From NCBI GenBank assembly GCA_900540385.1, contig UQFY01000023.1, positions 1 through 21,252 of the forward strand: a stretch of DNA of 21,252 nucleotides. The letters are read 5' to 3'. This DNA comes from an uncultured Mollicutes bacterium. Lineage in GTDB: Bacteria; Bacillota_I; Bacilli_A; RFN20; CAG-826. How positions within the stretch are numbered: position 1 is the stretch's first letter; each line of letters begins with the position of its first letter. The notes beneath the pieces are model-generated. The model saw only the letters and a program-made list of their open reading frames with translations, searched no databases and was not told the DNA's origin. This document shows, in pieces, positions 1 to 7,151 of the stretch. The position numbers and the translations under genes were made by a program.

Positions 1-90
1 CGAACGTGGAAACCCGCTTTTCTTCACGTTTTTATGATTGATGCGTAATGACTACTCATTTTAGAGACCCCTTCATAAGAACAAAGCCGT
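1..90. other. left-edge intergenic stretch
   Basis: No gene is visible here. The stretch holds a hairpin at 3-30 followed by Ts on the plus strand (listed separately) and then the 3' flank of the minus-strand membrane-protein gene that ends at 91. No clear minus-strand terminator follows that gene inside the window. Confidence 0.5.
3..33 (+). terminator. possible plus-strand terminator of a gene left of the window
   Basis: AACGTG (3-8) pairs with CACGTT (25-30). GAAA (9-12) can pair with TTTC (19-22), leaving a 2-nt bulge. The stem runs directly into Ts at 29-33. The shape suits an intrinsic terminator for a convergent plus-strand gene lying off the left edge. The T-run is short, so this is moderate evidence only. 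Confidence 0.4.
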
Positions 91-2232
91 TTATTCCTCT
101 TCTTCTGTACCGGCAACGCGATAGGAAGAAAGTTGAGCAACATAGTCGAACGTGGTAATTTCCGATTGTTTTAATCCGTCTTTCTCACAAACGTCCTTAA
201 TCAAGGATTTAGCACGTCTGAGGGAGAGAGGACTCTTCACCTTGAAAACAAGAGGAATGTCTTTATAGAGGTTCTTTGTACCAGCGTCTTTCACTGGGAT
301 AGAAGAATCTTTATAAGCACTTGGATCAAGAGCCATGTAGAGTTTCAATCCTTTTCCGGCAACAACAATCTTTAAGTAAGTCTTTGTATGGAGACGGAAA
401 GTATCTCCAGAGATAGAGAGCCTGCTCTTTAAGCCATATGAGAGTGCTTCTTCTTTAAGAAGGTTATAGTATTCCTTGATATCGTCATCTAAGGAAAGAA
501 GACGTGTCGCAAAAGGAATACGTCGTTCTTCCTCTTCTTCGGAAATAGGAGCAGGAGTTTCAATAACAACCGGTTCCTCTTTTTTCTCCGCTTGAAGAGG
601 TTCTTCTATAGGAGTTTCCGTAGCAGGTTCCTTCTCTTTTTCTAAATTGGCTAATTTCTTATCCAATTCCTCGGAAATGATGGAACGAATATCATCGGCA
701 CTTAATTGACTTGCTCTTAAGCGTTCGATAGCATTTTCGTTCTTAGCGGCAACAAGTTTTGCTTCATATTCGGCTTGAAGGGCTTGTTCACGCGAAGAAG
801 CGATGGCTTCATTTTGCTTTTGGGCGTCTTCTATTGTAGAAGCGAGTTCTTCTTTAACGATGTTTTGCACATCCTCTTTATTGAGAGTCTCAACTTTTGG
901 TTGATAAGAAGCAAGCGCTTCATGGATGGCGTCTTTCACCGTATCAATGGTCAAAGGCTCTTGTTTTGGTTGTTCATCAACCACCTGTATAACTTCGTTA
1001 CGAATCATTTTGCTTAATTCTTCCGCGGTCATGAAATCTTCTTCCATCTCTTCTTTTGGAGTGGAAACAGATACAGGGGTCGCTTCTTTTTGCTCTTCTT
1101 TGACTTCTTCTTTCTTTTCGGAAGCAGGTCTTGTTGAGGCGTAGTATTGATTTAATTCTTCACGAATCAAAGAGCGGCATTGCTCATCGGTAAGAGGAAG
1201 AAGTTCTTCTGGATGATCGTGATCTCTTAATTCGTTTTTGATGATGGAACGAAGTTCTTTTGCAGTAAGAGGACGTTCTTCTACACTTTTTTCTTCTTTT
1301 ACTGCAGGAGCTGGTGCTTCTTGAACTTGAACAGGTTCTTTTTCTTTCTTTTCGTTCAATATTTCTAAAAGAATATTCTTTAAGCCTTCTTCGGTAAGAG
1401 GCGTATCTTTCTTTTCTTCTTTAACAGGTGCTACGACAGGAGCTGGAGCAGGTGTTTGAACTGGATTTGTAACATTTGGTGTAGGAGCGTAGGTGATATT
1501 TTGAACAATAAGCGGAGAAGAAGGCTGTTCTTTTTCACCTTTCTTATCATCACTATTTTGTTCTGTCACTGTCGAAACTTCAGAATTTTTATCTTCTGTT
1601 TCGTTCGTTTCCTTTTTCTCATCCTGTAAGAGGGTGACACTTTCTTCTACTTCATGAGGGTTGGTGCGATCATCGTGAATAGCGCCAATAACGGAGATTA
1701 AGCCGAGAACGAGAGAAACAATTGCTAAAGTCAAAATGCCAGCAAGAAGACAAATGGCTGCCGCATGTTTGACAAACCCGTCTTTAAATAAAACAGAGAT
1801 TAAGGAAATTCCATTGTGATAGGCAATCCCTGCAAATTCCCCTTCAAAAACATAGCCAACCCCTGCTTTCGTATATCCAATAAAGCAAAGGACAACAAAG
1901 GTGGAGCAAGCGCCGAAAATTAACCAGAATAGGTTGATGGATAAGCTATTTGCTCTACGAGTGGCACAAAGCATAATAAAATGCCAAAGCCAGAAAATAA
2001 GAACGATCGCGACAAGTGCGACAAGAATGCCTGAAAATACGGCATTACCAATTCCAAAGCCAATTGTGCCCTTAAAAGCAGCAAACAAATTTGTTTTTAT
2101 GCCATGTAAATAATTCGCTCCCAATAAGGTTGCTAATTCTGGGCTTAGCTTAGGAAGGAAAAATAATAATGCCACAGCTGCTGCACTTAGAACAGCCGAA
2201 ATAATCGACATTACTAGTGGTGATTTCTTCAT
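91..2232 (-). CDS. four-TM membrane protein with seven-copy helix repeat and conserved C-terminal domain
   Basis: A 713-residue protein that I do not recognise as a named family. Hydrophobic segments lie at about residues 8-27, 62-88, 98-120 and 156-184. A long acidic, Lys/Glu/Pro-rich region follows to about 570. It contains seven copies of a 15-residue motif of the form xLTxEELRxIIxEEL (starting near 278, 321, 346, 400, 426, 449 and 509). A compact basic domain at about 570-690 begins RIPFATRLLSLDDDIKEYYN and contains GKGLKLYMALDP; I recall similar C-terminal modules in Firmicutes proteins of unknown function. The tail is EEEE. The start ATG at 2232 has AAGGA about 11 nt upstream, and a promoter-like pair lies at 2261-2289. 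The likely topology is a membrane-anchored protein with a large cytoplasmic tail, perhaps a scaffold; the function is unknown. Confidence 0.85.
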   Translation of the reverse strand: MKKSPLVMSIISAVLSAAAVALLFFLPKLSPELATLLGANYLHGIKTNLFAAFKGTIGFGIGNAVFSGILVALVAIVLIFWLWHFIMLCATRRANSLSINLFWLIFGACSTFVVLCFIGYTKAGVGYVFEGEFAGIAYHNGISLISVLFKDGFVKHAAAICLLAGILTLAIVSLVLGLISVIGAIHDDRTNPHEVEESVTLLQDEKKETNETEDKNSEVSTVTEQNSDDKKGEKEQPSSPLIVQNITYAPTPNVTNPVQTPAPAPVVAPVKEEKKDTPLTEEGLKNILLEILNEKKEKEPVQVQEAPAPAVKEEKSVEERPLTAKELRSIIKNELRDHDHPEELLPLTDEQCRSLIREELNQYYASTRPASEKKEEVKEEQKEATPVSVSTPKEEMEEDFMTAEELSKMIRNEVIQVVDEQPKQEPLTIDTVKDAIHEALASYQPKVETLNKEDVQNIVKEELASTIEDAQKQNEAIASSREQALQAEYEAKLVAAKNENAIERLRASQLSADDIRSIISEELDKKLANLEKEKEPATETPIEEPLQAEKKEEPVVIETPAPISEEEEERRIPFATRLLSLDDDIKEYYNLLKEEALSYGLKSRLSISGDTFRLHTKTYLKIVVAGKGLKLYMALDPSAYKDSSIPVKDAGTKNLYKDIPLVFKVKSPLSLRRAKSLIKDVCEKDGLKQSEITTFDYVAQLSSYRVAGTEEEE
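664..1401 (-). repeat. seven dispersed 15-residue helix repeats
   Basis: Inside the membrane protein, seven short units share the pattern [PFTQ]-[LM]-[TSN]-x-[ED]-x-[LIV]-[RKQS]-x-[ILA]-[ILV]-x-x-E-[LV]. Examples are PLTAKELRSIIKNEL (about 321-335), PLTDEQCRSLIREEL (346-360) and QLSADDIRSIISEEL (509-523). The spacing is irregular (about 23-60 residues) and the linkers are rich in Lys, Glu, Pro and Gln. Each unit reads as one amphipathic helix with an N-cap Thr or Ser. Confidence 0.75.
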
Positions 2233-2260
2233 AAAATAAAAAATCCTTTCTGATGATTTT

Positions 2261-2289
2261 ATCGTAATTAGGAAAAGTTCGCTTGTAAA
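2261..2289 (-). promoter_or_regulatory. promoter of the repeat membrane protein
   Basis: On the minus strand TTTACA (2284-2289) and TACGAT (2261-2266) are separated by 17 nt. This would start a transcript near 2254, about 22 nt before the ATG at 2232, leaving the AAGGA within the leader. An overlapping TAAAAT (2256-2261) is an alternative -10. Confidence 0.45.
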
Positions 2290-2316
2290 GAGGAAAAAAG
2301 CAAATTTATGGGGGTT

Positions 2317-3162
2317 TTAACGACAAAAAATCGAAATTGCAGCCGGAATAACACGAATTTTGATTCTACCAGCCTCCCCTTTTTCGCCATCTAGACACCA
2401 TGGGGAAGAGTTCGAAGGAATTATCGTTGCTTCTTTTATTAACACAGGGGTCTCCCGTTTTTTAGGAAGGAAACGAAGAATACCATTTAGGAAAGATGGT
2501 TTGGGAAAATATCCCTCGATTATTCCATCATCGTCTTTCCCTTCTTTGTTTAAACGAAACCCGCCCATCCATTTTCCATTTAAGAAGAGAACGAAGGGTG
2601 CTATTTTCTCTGTACTTTCTCCATCTTCCTCTATTTCATAACGATAAGATACTTTGTGAAACATCTCTTTTATCGAGGAAAAATAATAAGAAAATTGATA
2701 CAGGTGTCTCTTCTTTTTGTTTTTTACAGTATAGGAAAGAGAAGAATAGCAACCGTTACAAAGGCAATAGAAGAAATAAGTATCGTTGGCTTTTCCGATA
2801 TCGATTTGACGTGTTTTTTGTTTCTTTAAGATTTCTATGGATTGTTTTAAATGACGATTTACCCCAAAGATCTTCCCTCCATCCCCTAATGTTCCAGAAT
2901 GGATGTAACCAAGAATCGGTTTCTTAACGAGTTTCATTATTTCGTTAATGGCAAAATGAAGGGTGCCATCCCCTCCTATTAAGATTAAGGCATCATATTT
3001 CGGAACGATATTTTGATACACGTCCCTCGCCTTTTCCTTATTCTCAAGAGTAAGAAAAAGCATCTCTTCAAAAGAGGATGCTAATTCGTTTTTGATTTTT
3101 GGGAAATATTTCTCAAAATTTCCCCTACCAGATTCAGGATTATAAAGGAAGAGTGCTTTCAC
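2317..3162 (-). CDS. diacylglycerol kinase family lipid kinase (DagK/YegS type)
   Basis: A 281-residue protein, the usual length for the family. The catalytic nucleotide-binding motif GGDGT is at residues 63-67, in the context LIGGDGTLHFAINEI. A second glycine-rich loop, SGTLGDGGKIFG (about 89-100), occupies the place of the family's GT-N-D-F loop. The C-terminal half has the pattern of the family's beta-sandwich, with WCLDGE near the end resembling the usual DGE motif. Members phosphorylate diacylglycerol or related lipids on the cytoplasmic face and feed lipid recycling; the substrate cannot be told from sequence. The start is GTG at 3162, with AGGTG only just upstream, an unusually tight spacing. 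It begins 15 nt after the pyrG stop, so it is very likely cotranscribed with pyrG. Confidence 0.85.
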   Translation of the reverse strand: MKALFLYNPESGRGNFEKYFPKIKNELASSFEEMLFLTLENKEKARDVYQNIVPKYDALILIGGDGTLHFAINEIMKLVKKPILGYIHSGTLGDGGKIFGVNRHLKQSIEILKKQKTRQIDIGKANDTYFFYCLCNGCYSSLSYTVKNKKKRHLYQFSYYFSSIKEMFHKVSYRYEIEEDGESTEKIAPFVLFLNGKWMGGFRLNKEGKDDDGIIEGYFPKPSFLNGILRFLPKKRETPVLIKEATIIPSNSSPWCLDGEKGEAGRIKIRVIPAAISIFCR

Positions 3163-3177
3163 TCACCTATTATAGAA

Positions 3178-4791
3178 TTATTTGCTTTCTTTGTGTTTGA
3201 TAGAATGAGCAATGAATTCTCTGAATAATGGATTTGGGTGAAGAGGTCTGGAAGTAAATTCTGGATGGAATTGAGAAGCAATGAAGAAGTCGTTTTGTGG
3301 AAGTTCAACGATTTCAACAAGATTCTGTTGTGGATTTACGCCAGAAAACACCATGCCCGCTTTTTCAAAAGACGCACGATATTTGTTATTGAATTCGTAA
3401 CGATGACGATGTCTTTCTTTGACTTCGGTGGATTGATAGCATTCATAAGCAAGCGTATCTTTCTTAATGCCACAATCGTATAAACCTAAACGCATGGTTC
3501 CGCCCATAGCGATACCAGAATATTGATCACGGAGAAGGTCGATGATTGGGTTTGGGGTCTGAGGATCGAATTCGGAAGTATTGGCATCTTGTAAGCCAAG
3601 AACGTCTTTCGCGAATTCTACGCAAGCAAGTTGCATGCCAAAGCAAATGCCAAGGAATGGAACATTATTTTCACGGGCATAACGGATGGCCGCCATTTTT
3701 CCTTTAGAGCCTCTTTCACCAAAGCCTCCAGGAACGAGGATACCATCATATCCAGATAAGAGTTCTTTCGCGTTCTTATCCTTAACATCCATGGCTTTAA
3801 TCCAGCCGATTTCGACTTGAGCATCGTTATAATATCCAGCGTGTTTTAAAGCGCTAGCAACAGAAAGGTAAGCATCATGAAGTTCAACATATTTGCCAAC
3901 TAAAGCGATTTTCACGCTCTTTTTTGGGTTCTTTACAGAATCGCACCAAGAACGCCACTCATGAAGATCAGCTTCTTGAACATCTTTCATGCCAAAATGA
4001 GCAAGAACATAATCATCTAAGCCTTGTTCATGAAGAGCAAATGGAAGTTCATAAACACTTTCTAAATCATCCGCTTCAAAGATACCATTGGTTGGAACGT
4101 TGCAGAAAAGGGAGATTTTATTCTTTTGCCCTTCAGGAAGAGGAACTTCACTACGAAGAACGACGGCGTCTGGTTGAATGCCTAAGCCAAGAAGTTCTTT
4201 TACGGAGTGTTGGGTTGGTTTGGTCTTGGTTTCGTCCGCGCTCTTAAGATAAGGAACTAAAGTATTATGGGCGTAGAAAGTGTTTTCGTAGCCGAATTCC
4301 AAACGAGCTTGACGAATTGCTTCTAAGAATGGGGTGGATTCCATATCACCCACGGTTCCACCGATTTCAACAATCACGATTTCCGCTTGAGAAGCTTTGG
4401 CTGCATCGATGAGCCTTTGTTTGATTTCGTTTGTAATATGAGGGATAACTTGGATACAAGCGCCAAGATAATCTCCTCTTCTTTCCTTCTCTAAAACAGA
4501 GGAATAGATTTTTCCAGAGGTGATAGAGCTTTCTTTGGAAAGATGAAGGTCTGTCCAACGTTCGTAGTGGCCAAGATCAAGGTCCGTTTCCGCACCATCA
4601 TCGGTAACATAGACTTCACCATGTTGATATGGGGACATTGTCCCTGGGTCAATATTTAAATATGGATCAAGCTTCATCATGAAGACCTTGATTCCCCTGC
4701 TCTTTAAAAGCAAGGCTAAAGAAGAGGCGAAAATTCCTTTTCCTAATGAAGAAACGACTCCGCCCGTAACAAAGACAAATTTGGTTGCCAT
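3178..4791 (-). CDS. pyrG: CTP synthase (glutamine-hydrolysing)
   Basis: Converts UTP, ATP and glutamine to CTP, the last step of pyrimidine nucleotide synthesis. The 537 residues match the family. The N-terminal synthetase domain has the P-loop GGVVSSLGKG (about 10-19) and KLDPYLNIDPGTMSP. The C-terminal class I glutamine amidotransferase domain has the nucleophile Cys383 in GICFGMQLAC, and His509 and Glu511 in HPEF. The ORF extends to a GTG at 4803, but the ATG at 4791 is preferred: it gives the conserved MATKFVFVTGG start and has GGGAG (4797-4801) 5 nt upstream. The predicted leader is about 25 nt and does not begin with a G-run, so the reiterative-transcription attenuation known for Bacillus pyrG is not evident. 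The lipid kinase gene follows 15 nt downstream. Confidence 0.97.
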   Translation of the reverse strand: MATKFVFVTGGVVSSLGKGIFASSLALLLKSRGIKVFMMKLDPYLNIDPGTMSPYQHGEVYVTDDGAETDLDLGHYERWTDLHLSKESSITSGKIYSSVLEKERRGDYLGACIQVIPHITNEIKQRLIDAAKASQAEIVIVEIGGTVGDMESTPFLEAIRQARLEFGYENTFYAHNTLVPYLKSADETKTKPTQHSVKELLGLGIQPDAVVLRSEVPLPEGQKNKISLFCNVPTNGIFEADDLESVYELPFALHEQGLDDYVLAHFGMKDVQEADLHEWRSWCDSVKNPKKSVKIALVGKYVELHDAYLSVASALKHAGYYNDAQVEIGWIKAMDVKDKNAKELLSGYDGILVPGGFGERGSKGKMAAIRYARENNVPFLGICFGMQLACVEFAKDVLGLQDANTSEFDPQTPNPIIDLLRDQYSGIAMGGTMRLGLYDCGIKKDTLAYECYQSTEVKERHRHRYEFNNKYRASFEKAGMVFSGVNPQQNLVEIVELPQNDFFIASQFHPEFTSRPLHPNPLFREFIAHSIKHKESK

Positions 4792-4796
4792 AAAAT

Positions 4797-4801
4797 CTCC
4801 C
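4797..4801 (-). promoter_or_regulatory. ribosome binding site deciding the pyrG start
   Basis: GGGAG on the minus strand lies 5 nt before the ATG at 4791. The GTG at 4803 lies upstream of this site and so would not be served by it. Confidence 0.7.
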
Positions 4802-4822
4802 ACCTATTTAATAACGTTCTTT

Positions 4823-4852
4823 AGTTTACCATTTTTCTTCTCTTTCCTTCAA
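4823..4852 (-). promoter_or_regulatory. pyrG promoter
   Basis: TTGAAG (4847-4852), an 18-nt spacer and TAAACT (4823-4828), the latter preceded by TGG as an extended -10. The predicted start of transcription is near 4816, about 25 nt before the pyrG ATG. Confidence 0.6.
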
Positions 4853-4872
4853 GGAAATGAGAAGGCTTTCAC

Positions 4873-4902
4873 AAAGAAAAAAGATGGCTTGGAAACCATC
4901 TT
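4873..4902 (-). terminator. terminator after degV
   Basis: On the minus strand AAGATGG and CCATCTT (within 4881-4902) form a 7-bp stem with an 8-nt loop, followed by a T-rich tail. It begins 6 nt after the degV stop and ends the phosphofructokinase-degV transcript before the pyrG promoter. Confidence 0.75.
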
Positions 4903-4908
4903 GAGTGC

Positions 4909-5784
4909 TTACTTCTTTGGAGTGATTGGATGTGGCCCATCAGCATAGAAAAGAATGCCAACGGTATGTGGACCGCAATAAACGGAGATGGTCGCAGACG
5001 CTCTTGTAGCAACGATTCTTTCAAATCCCGCTTTTTGAAGTTTTTCACGAATCATCTCGAGAACATCTTCCGGAAGTCCGGAATGGGTGACAAAAATAAG
5101 CTTCTTATCATAATTTGGATGAGCAGCAAGTTCATCATCAACATAATGTTCGTTGACCTTCATAAGCGTTCCACGATAAAGGTGATCTTTGGTCATGGAA
5201 CCGTCTTCCTTTACGATGATTTGCGGTTTTAAGTGAAGGATATTCGCACCAAGCATAGCAAGGGCGGAGCATCTTCCTCCTTTAAATAAATTATCAAGGG
5301 TTTCAATCGTAAAGGAGGCAAGAGCAGATGATCTTCTCTCAAGAACTTTGGTAACGATTTCTTCTGGGCTATAGCCTGCATTGGCTAATTCACTAGCATA
5401 AATTGCTTGCAAAGCAATGCCTGTAGAAAGAGTTTTTGTATCAATGACATCCACTTTGCCGAGGAATTCCTCTTCTTTAGAAGCAGATTCAGCATTCTTA
5501 TACGCGCAAGAAATGGCGCTAGAAAGAGAAAAATGAATGATGTGATCAGCATCTTTTAAGACTTCACGGAAGAACTCTTCATATTGGAATTGGTTAACGG
5601 CCGCAGTCTTGGGAAGTTTCTTATTTTCTTTGGTATAGTCGAAAAGGCGTTGAGGGTCGATAGTTCCATCGGCGAACTCCTCACCTCCCATAATAACGGT
5701 AAAAGGCACGGTTTTAATTCGATATTCCTCAAGCATCTCCTGAGGTAAATCAATCGTAGATTCGGCAGTAATAGCGATTTTCAT
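4909..5784 (-). CDS. DegV family fatty-acid-binding protein
   Basis: A 291-residue DegV/FakB-type protein. It opens with MKIAITAESTIDLPQEMLEE, the family's conserved N-terminus with the Ser/Thr-Asp lipid-head contact region. It continues with FSLSSAISCAYKNA (about 84-97), matching the conserved S-SG-Y block, and the central FKGGRCSALAMLGANILHLKP segment. Established knowledge: DegV/FakB proteins bind a single fatty acid and, with the kinase FakA, feed exogenous fatty acids into phospholipid synthesis. No FakA is in the window. The ATG at 5784 is preceded by GGAGG (5794-5798, 9-nt gap). It starts 25 nt after the phosphofructokinase stop, suggesting one operon, and a terminator follows. Confidence 0.93.
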   Translation of the reverse strand: MKIAITAESTIDLPQEMLEEYRIKTVPFTVIMGGEEFADGTIDPQRLFDYTKENKKLPKTAAVNQFQYEEFFREVLKDADHIIHFSLSSAISCAYKNAESASKEEEFLGKVDVIDTKTLSTGIALQAIYASELANAGYSPEEIVTKVLERRSSALASFTIETLDNLFKGGRCSALAMLGANILHLKPQIIVKEDGSMTKDHLYRGTLMKVNEHYVDDELAAHPNYDKKLIFVTHSGLPEDVLEMIREKLQKAGFERIVATRASATISVYCGPHTVGILFYADGPHPITPKK

Positions 5785-5809
5785 GGTATTTTTCCTCCAA
5801 AATAATATT

Positions 5810-7018
5810 TTAGGCTATTTCCGGTTTTTGAAAATGAAAACGTGCGAAGAGCAAGTTTCCATTCTCTCTTATGACAGGGATCGTTTCTTGAATGAGCGGA
5901 GATAAATAGGTAACAAATTCATCCGACATTTCTTGATGATTCTTTAAATAAGATGCAGGTATTTTCTTAGCATAATTAGCTACTTCTTCTAAAGAGACAA
6001 GAATTGGCTCACTTTGATACGGTGAAGAAGAAAGACGATGGATAGCGACCATTTTGCCTGACTCTCCCTTTAATAAAGAAAGAACGGCAAAGGAAGAGGC
6101 TTCAATGGCTTCTAAGGAATCTACTTTGGTGATTTTAGTAGCATCCGATCTTTGTAAGGTAGAGTCACAGATAACTCTTGTGGAAAGAGAAAGCTTATCC
6201 GAAATGAGTTTTGCGGCCGTATATGCACTGCCATCATAAGAAACGTGTCCAAAGGAATCCATTTGGATGGAATTATTCGCTTTCAAAGGAGCGCCTTCCG
6301 AAAGAGCGATCAAGACGTAACGTTGTTTCTTGTATATTTCTTCGATTTCTTTAAGGAATTCTTCTTTGTCCCACTCCATTTCCGGAAGATAAATGTAGTC
6401 AGGTCTAACATCTTTGGGTAAAAGGGCAGTCGAAGCCGTAAGCCAGCCAGAATCTCTTCCCATGATTTCCATGATAAGAACTTTGCCTTTACGGTAGTTC
6501 ATTAAGTCCAGTTTGGCCATCATTGCTGAGTCCATAATATGGCGAGCAGCACTTGGATAGCCCAAAGAATGGTCGGTAATCATCAAATCGTTATCCACGG
6601 TCTTAGGAATTCCGAGGACTTTGACATCTATCTTTTGCTTGGCGAAATAATCATGAAGCCTTTTGCAAGTATCCATGGAATCGTTTCCCCCGTTTGTGAG
6701 GATGTATCCGATATTGTATTTTTCAATGGTGTTTAAAATTCTTTGGAAGAGAGGATCATCGAAAGAAGGCAGTTTCTTTCGAGAAGATCCAAGGATTTGG
6801 CCCGGAGTTTGTTTTAAAAGCTCAATTTGAGAATCCTCTTCTTTATCAATGTCAAAAAGATCTCCCTCAATAAGGCCTTCTACCCCGTAATGAGAAGCGT
6901 ACAAATGTGAAAATACGTCTTTGTGTTTTTGATATTCTCGAATCACGCCATAAAAGGAAGTGTTGATGACGGGAGTTGGTCCCCCGCTTTGGAAATATAA
7001 AATAGCTTTGTTTTGCAT
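5810..7018 (-). CDS. 6-phosphofructokinase, diphosphate-dependent type
   Basis: A 402-residue phosphofructokinase. The N-terminus AILYFQSGGPTPVINTSFYG is typical of the PPi-linked clade. GGNDS (110-114) has Asp113 where ATP-dependent enzymes have Gly. PKTVDND (138-144) has Lys139 where ATP enzymes have Gly (PGTIDND). In the studied enzymes these two changes go with PPi rather than ATP as phosphoryl donor. GRDSGWLTA is the conserved downstream block. Cytoplasmic and probably reversible, it interconverts fructose 6-phosphate and fructose 1,6-bisphosphate. No Shine-Dalgarno precedes the ATG at 7018; an extended -10 sits 6 nt upstream, suggesting a leaderless mRNA. It is divergent from the aldolase gene and is followed by degV. 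The phosphoryl donor is an inference from two residues. Confidence 0.93.
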   Translation of the reverse strand: MQNKAILYFQSGGPTPVINTSFYGVIREYQKHKDVFSHLYASHYGVEGLIEGDLFDIDKEEDSQIELLKQTPGQILGSSRKKLPSFDDPLFQRILNTIEKYNIGYILTNGGNDSMDTCKRLHDYFAKQKIDVKVLGIPKTVDNDLMITDHSLGYPSAARHIMDSAMMAKLDLMNYRKGKVLIMEIMGRDSGWLTASTALLPKDVRPDYIYLPEMEWDKEEFLKEIEEIYKKQRYVLIALSEGAPLKANNSIQMDSFGHVSYDGSAYTAAKLISDKLSLSTRVICDSTLQRSDATKITKVDSLEAIEASSFAVLSLLKGESGKMVAIHRLSSSPYQSEPILVSLEEVANYAKKIPASYLKNHQEMSDEFVTYLSPLIQETIPVIRENGNLLFARFHFQKPEIA

Positions 7019-7024
7019 TTACAC

Positions 7025-7033
7025 ATTTTAGCA
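7025..7033 (-). promoter_or_regulatory. extended -10 of phosphofructokinase gene (leaderless)
   Basis: TGCTAAAAT on the minus strand is an extended -10 (TGN plus TAAAAT). Six bases separate it from the ATG, so the usual start point falls on the A of the start codon at 7018. No good -35 is seen 16-18 nt upstream, as is common with extended -10 promoters. Confidence 0.55.
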
Positions 7034-7111
7034 AAAAATAAAAAAGTTGAGGATAGTGTTTCAAAGACAAAAAAAGAAATTGTTCTTTACGCCACAAAAA
7101 GCACAAATATG

Positions 7112-7117
7112 TATAAT
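7112..7117 (+). promoter_or_regulatory. -10 element of the aldolase gene
   Basis: A perfect TATAAT. Transcription would begin near 7124, giving a 28-nt leader that contains the GCAGGAG ribosome binding site at 7134-7140. A -35 match at the ideal spacing is poor; TTTACG at 7086-7091 is 20 nt away. Confidence 0.6.
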
Positions 7118-7151
7118 AGGAATGCGAAAAATCGCAGGAGTACATAAAACT

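Noticed and set aside
3924..4247. 107-aa plus-strand ORF opposite pyrG
   Set aside because: Shadow of the strongly conserved pyrG frame, with no ribosome binding site and no recognisable domain.
3178..4816. pyrG leader attenuation as in Bacillus
   Set aside because: The predicted 5' end is not GGGC-like and the 25-nt leader contains no terminator hairpin.
7047..7151. N-terminal extension of the aldolase reading frame
   Set aside because: It lies over and upstream of the TATAAT promoter, does not match the family N-terminus, and the ATG at 7152 has a GCAGGAG site.
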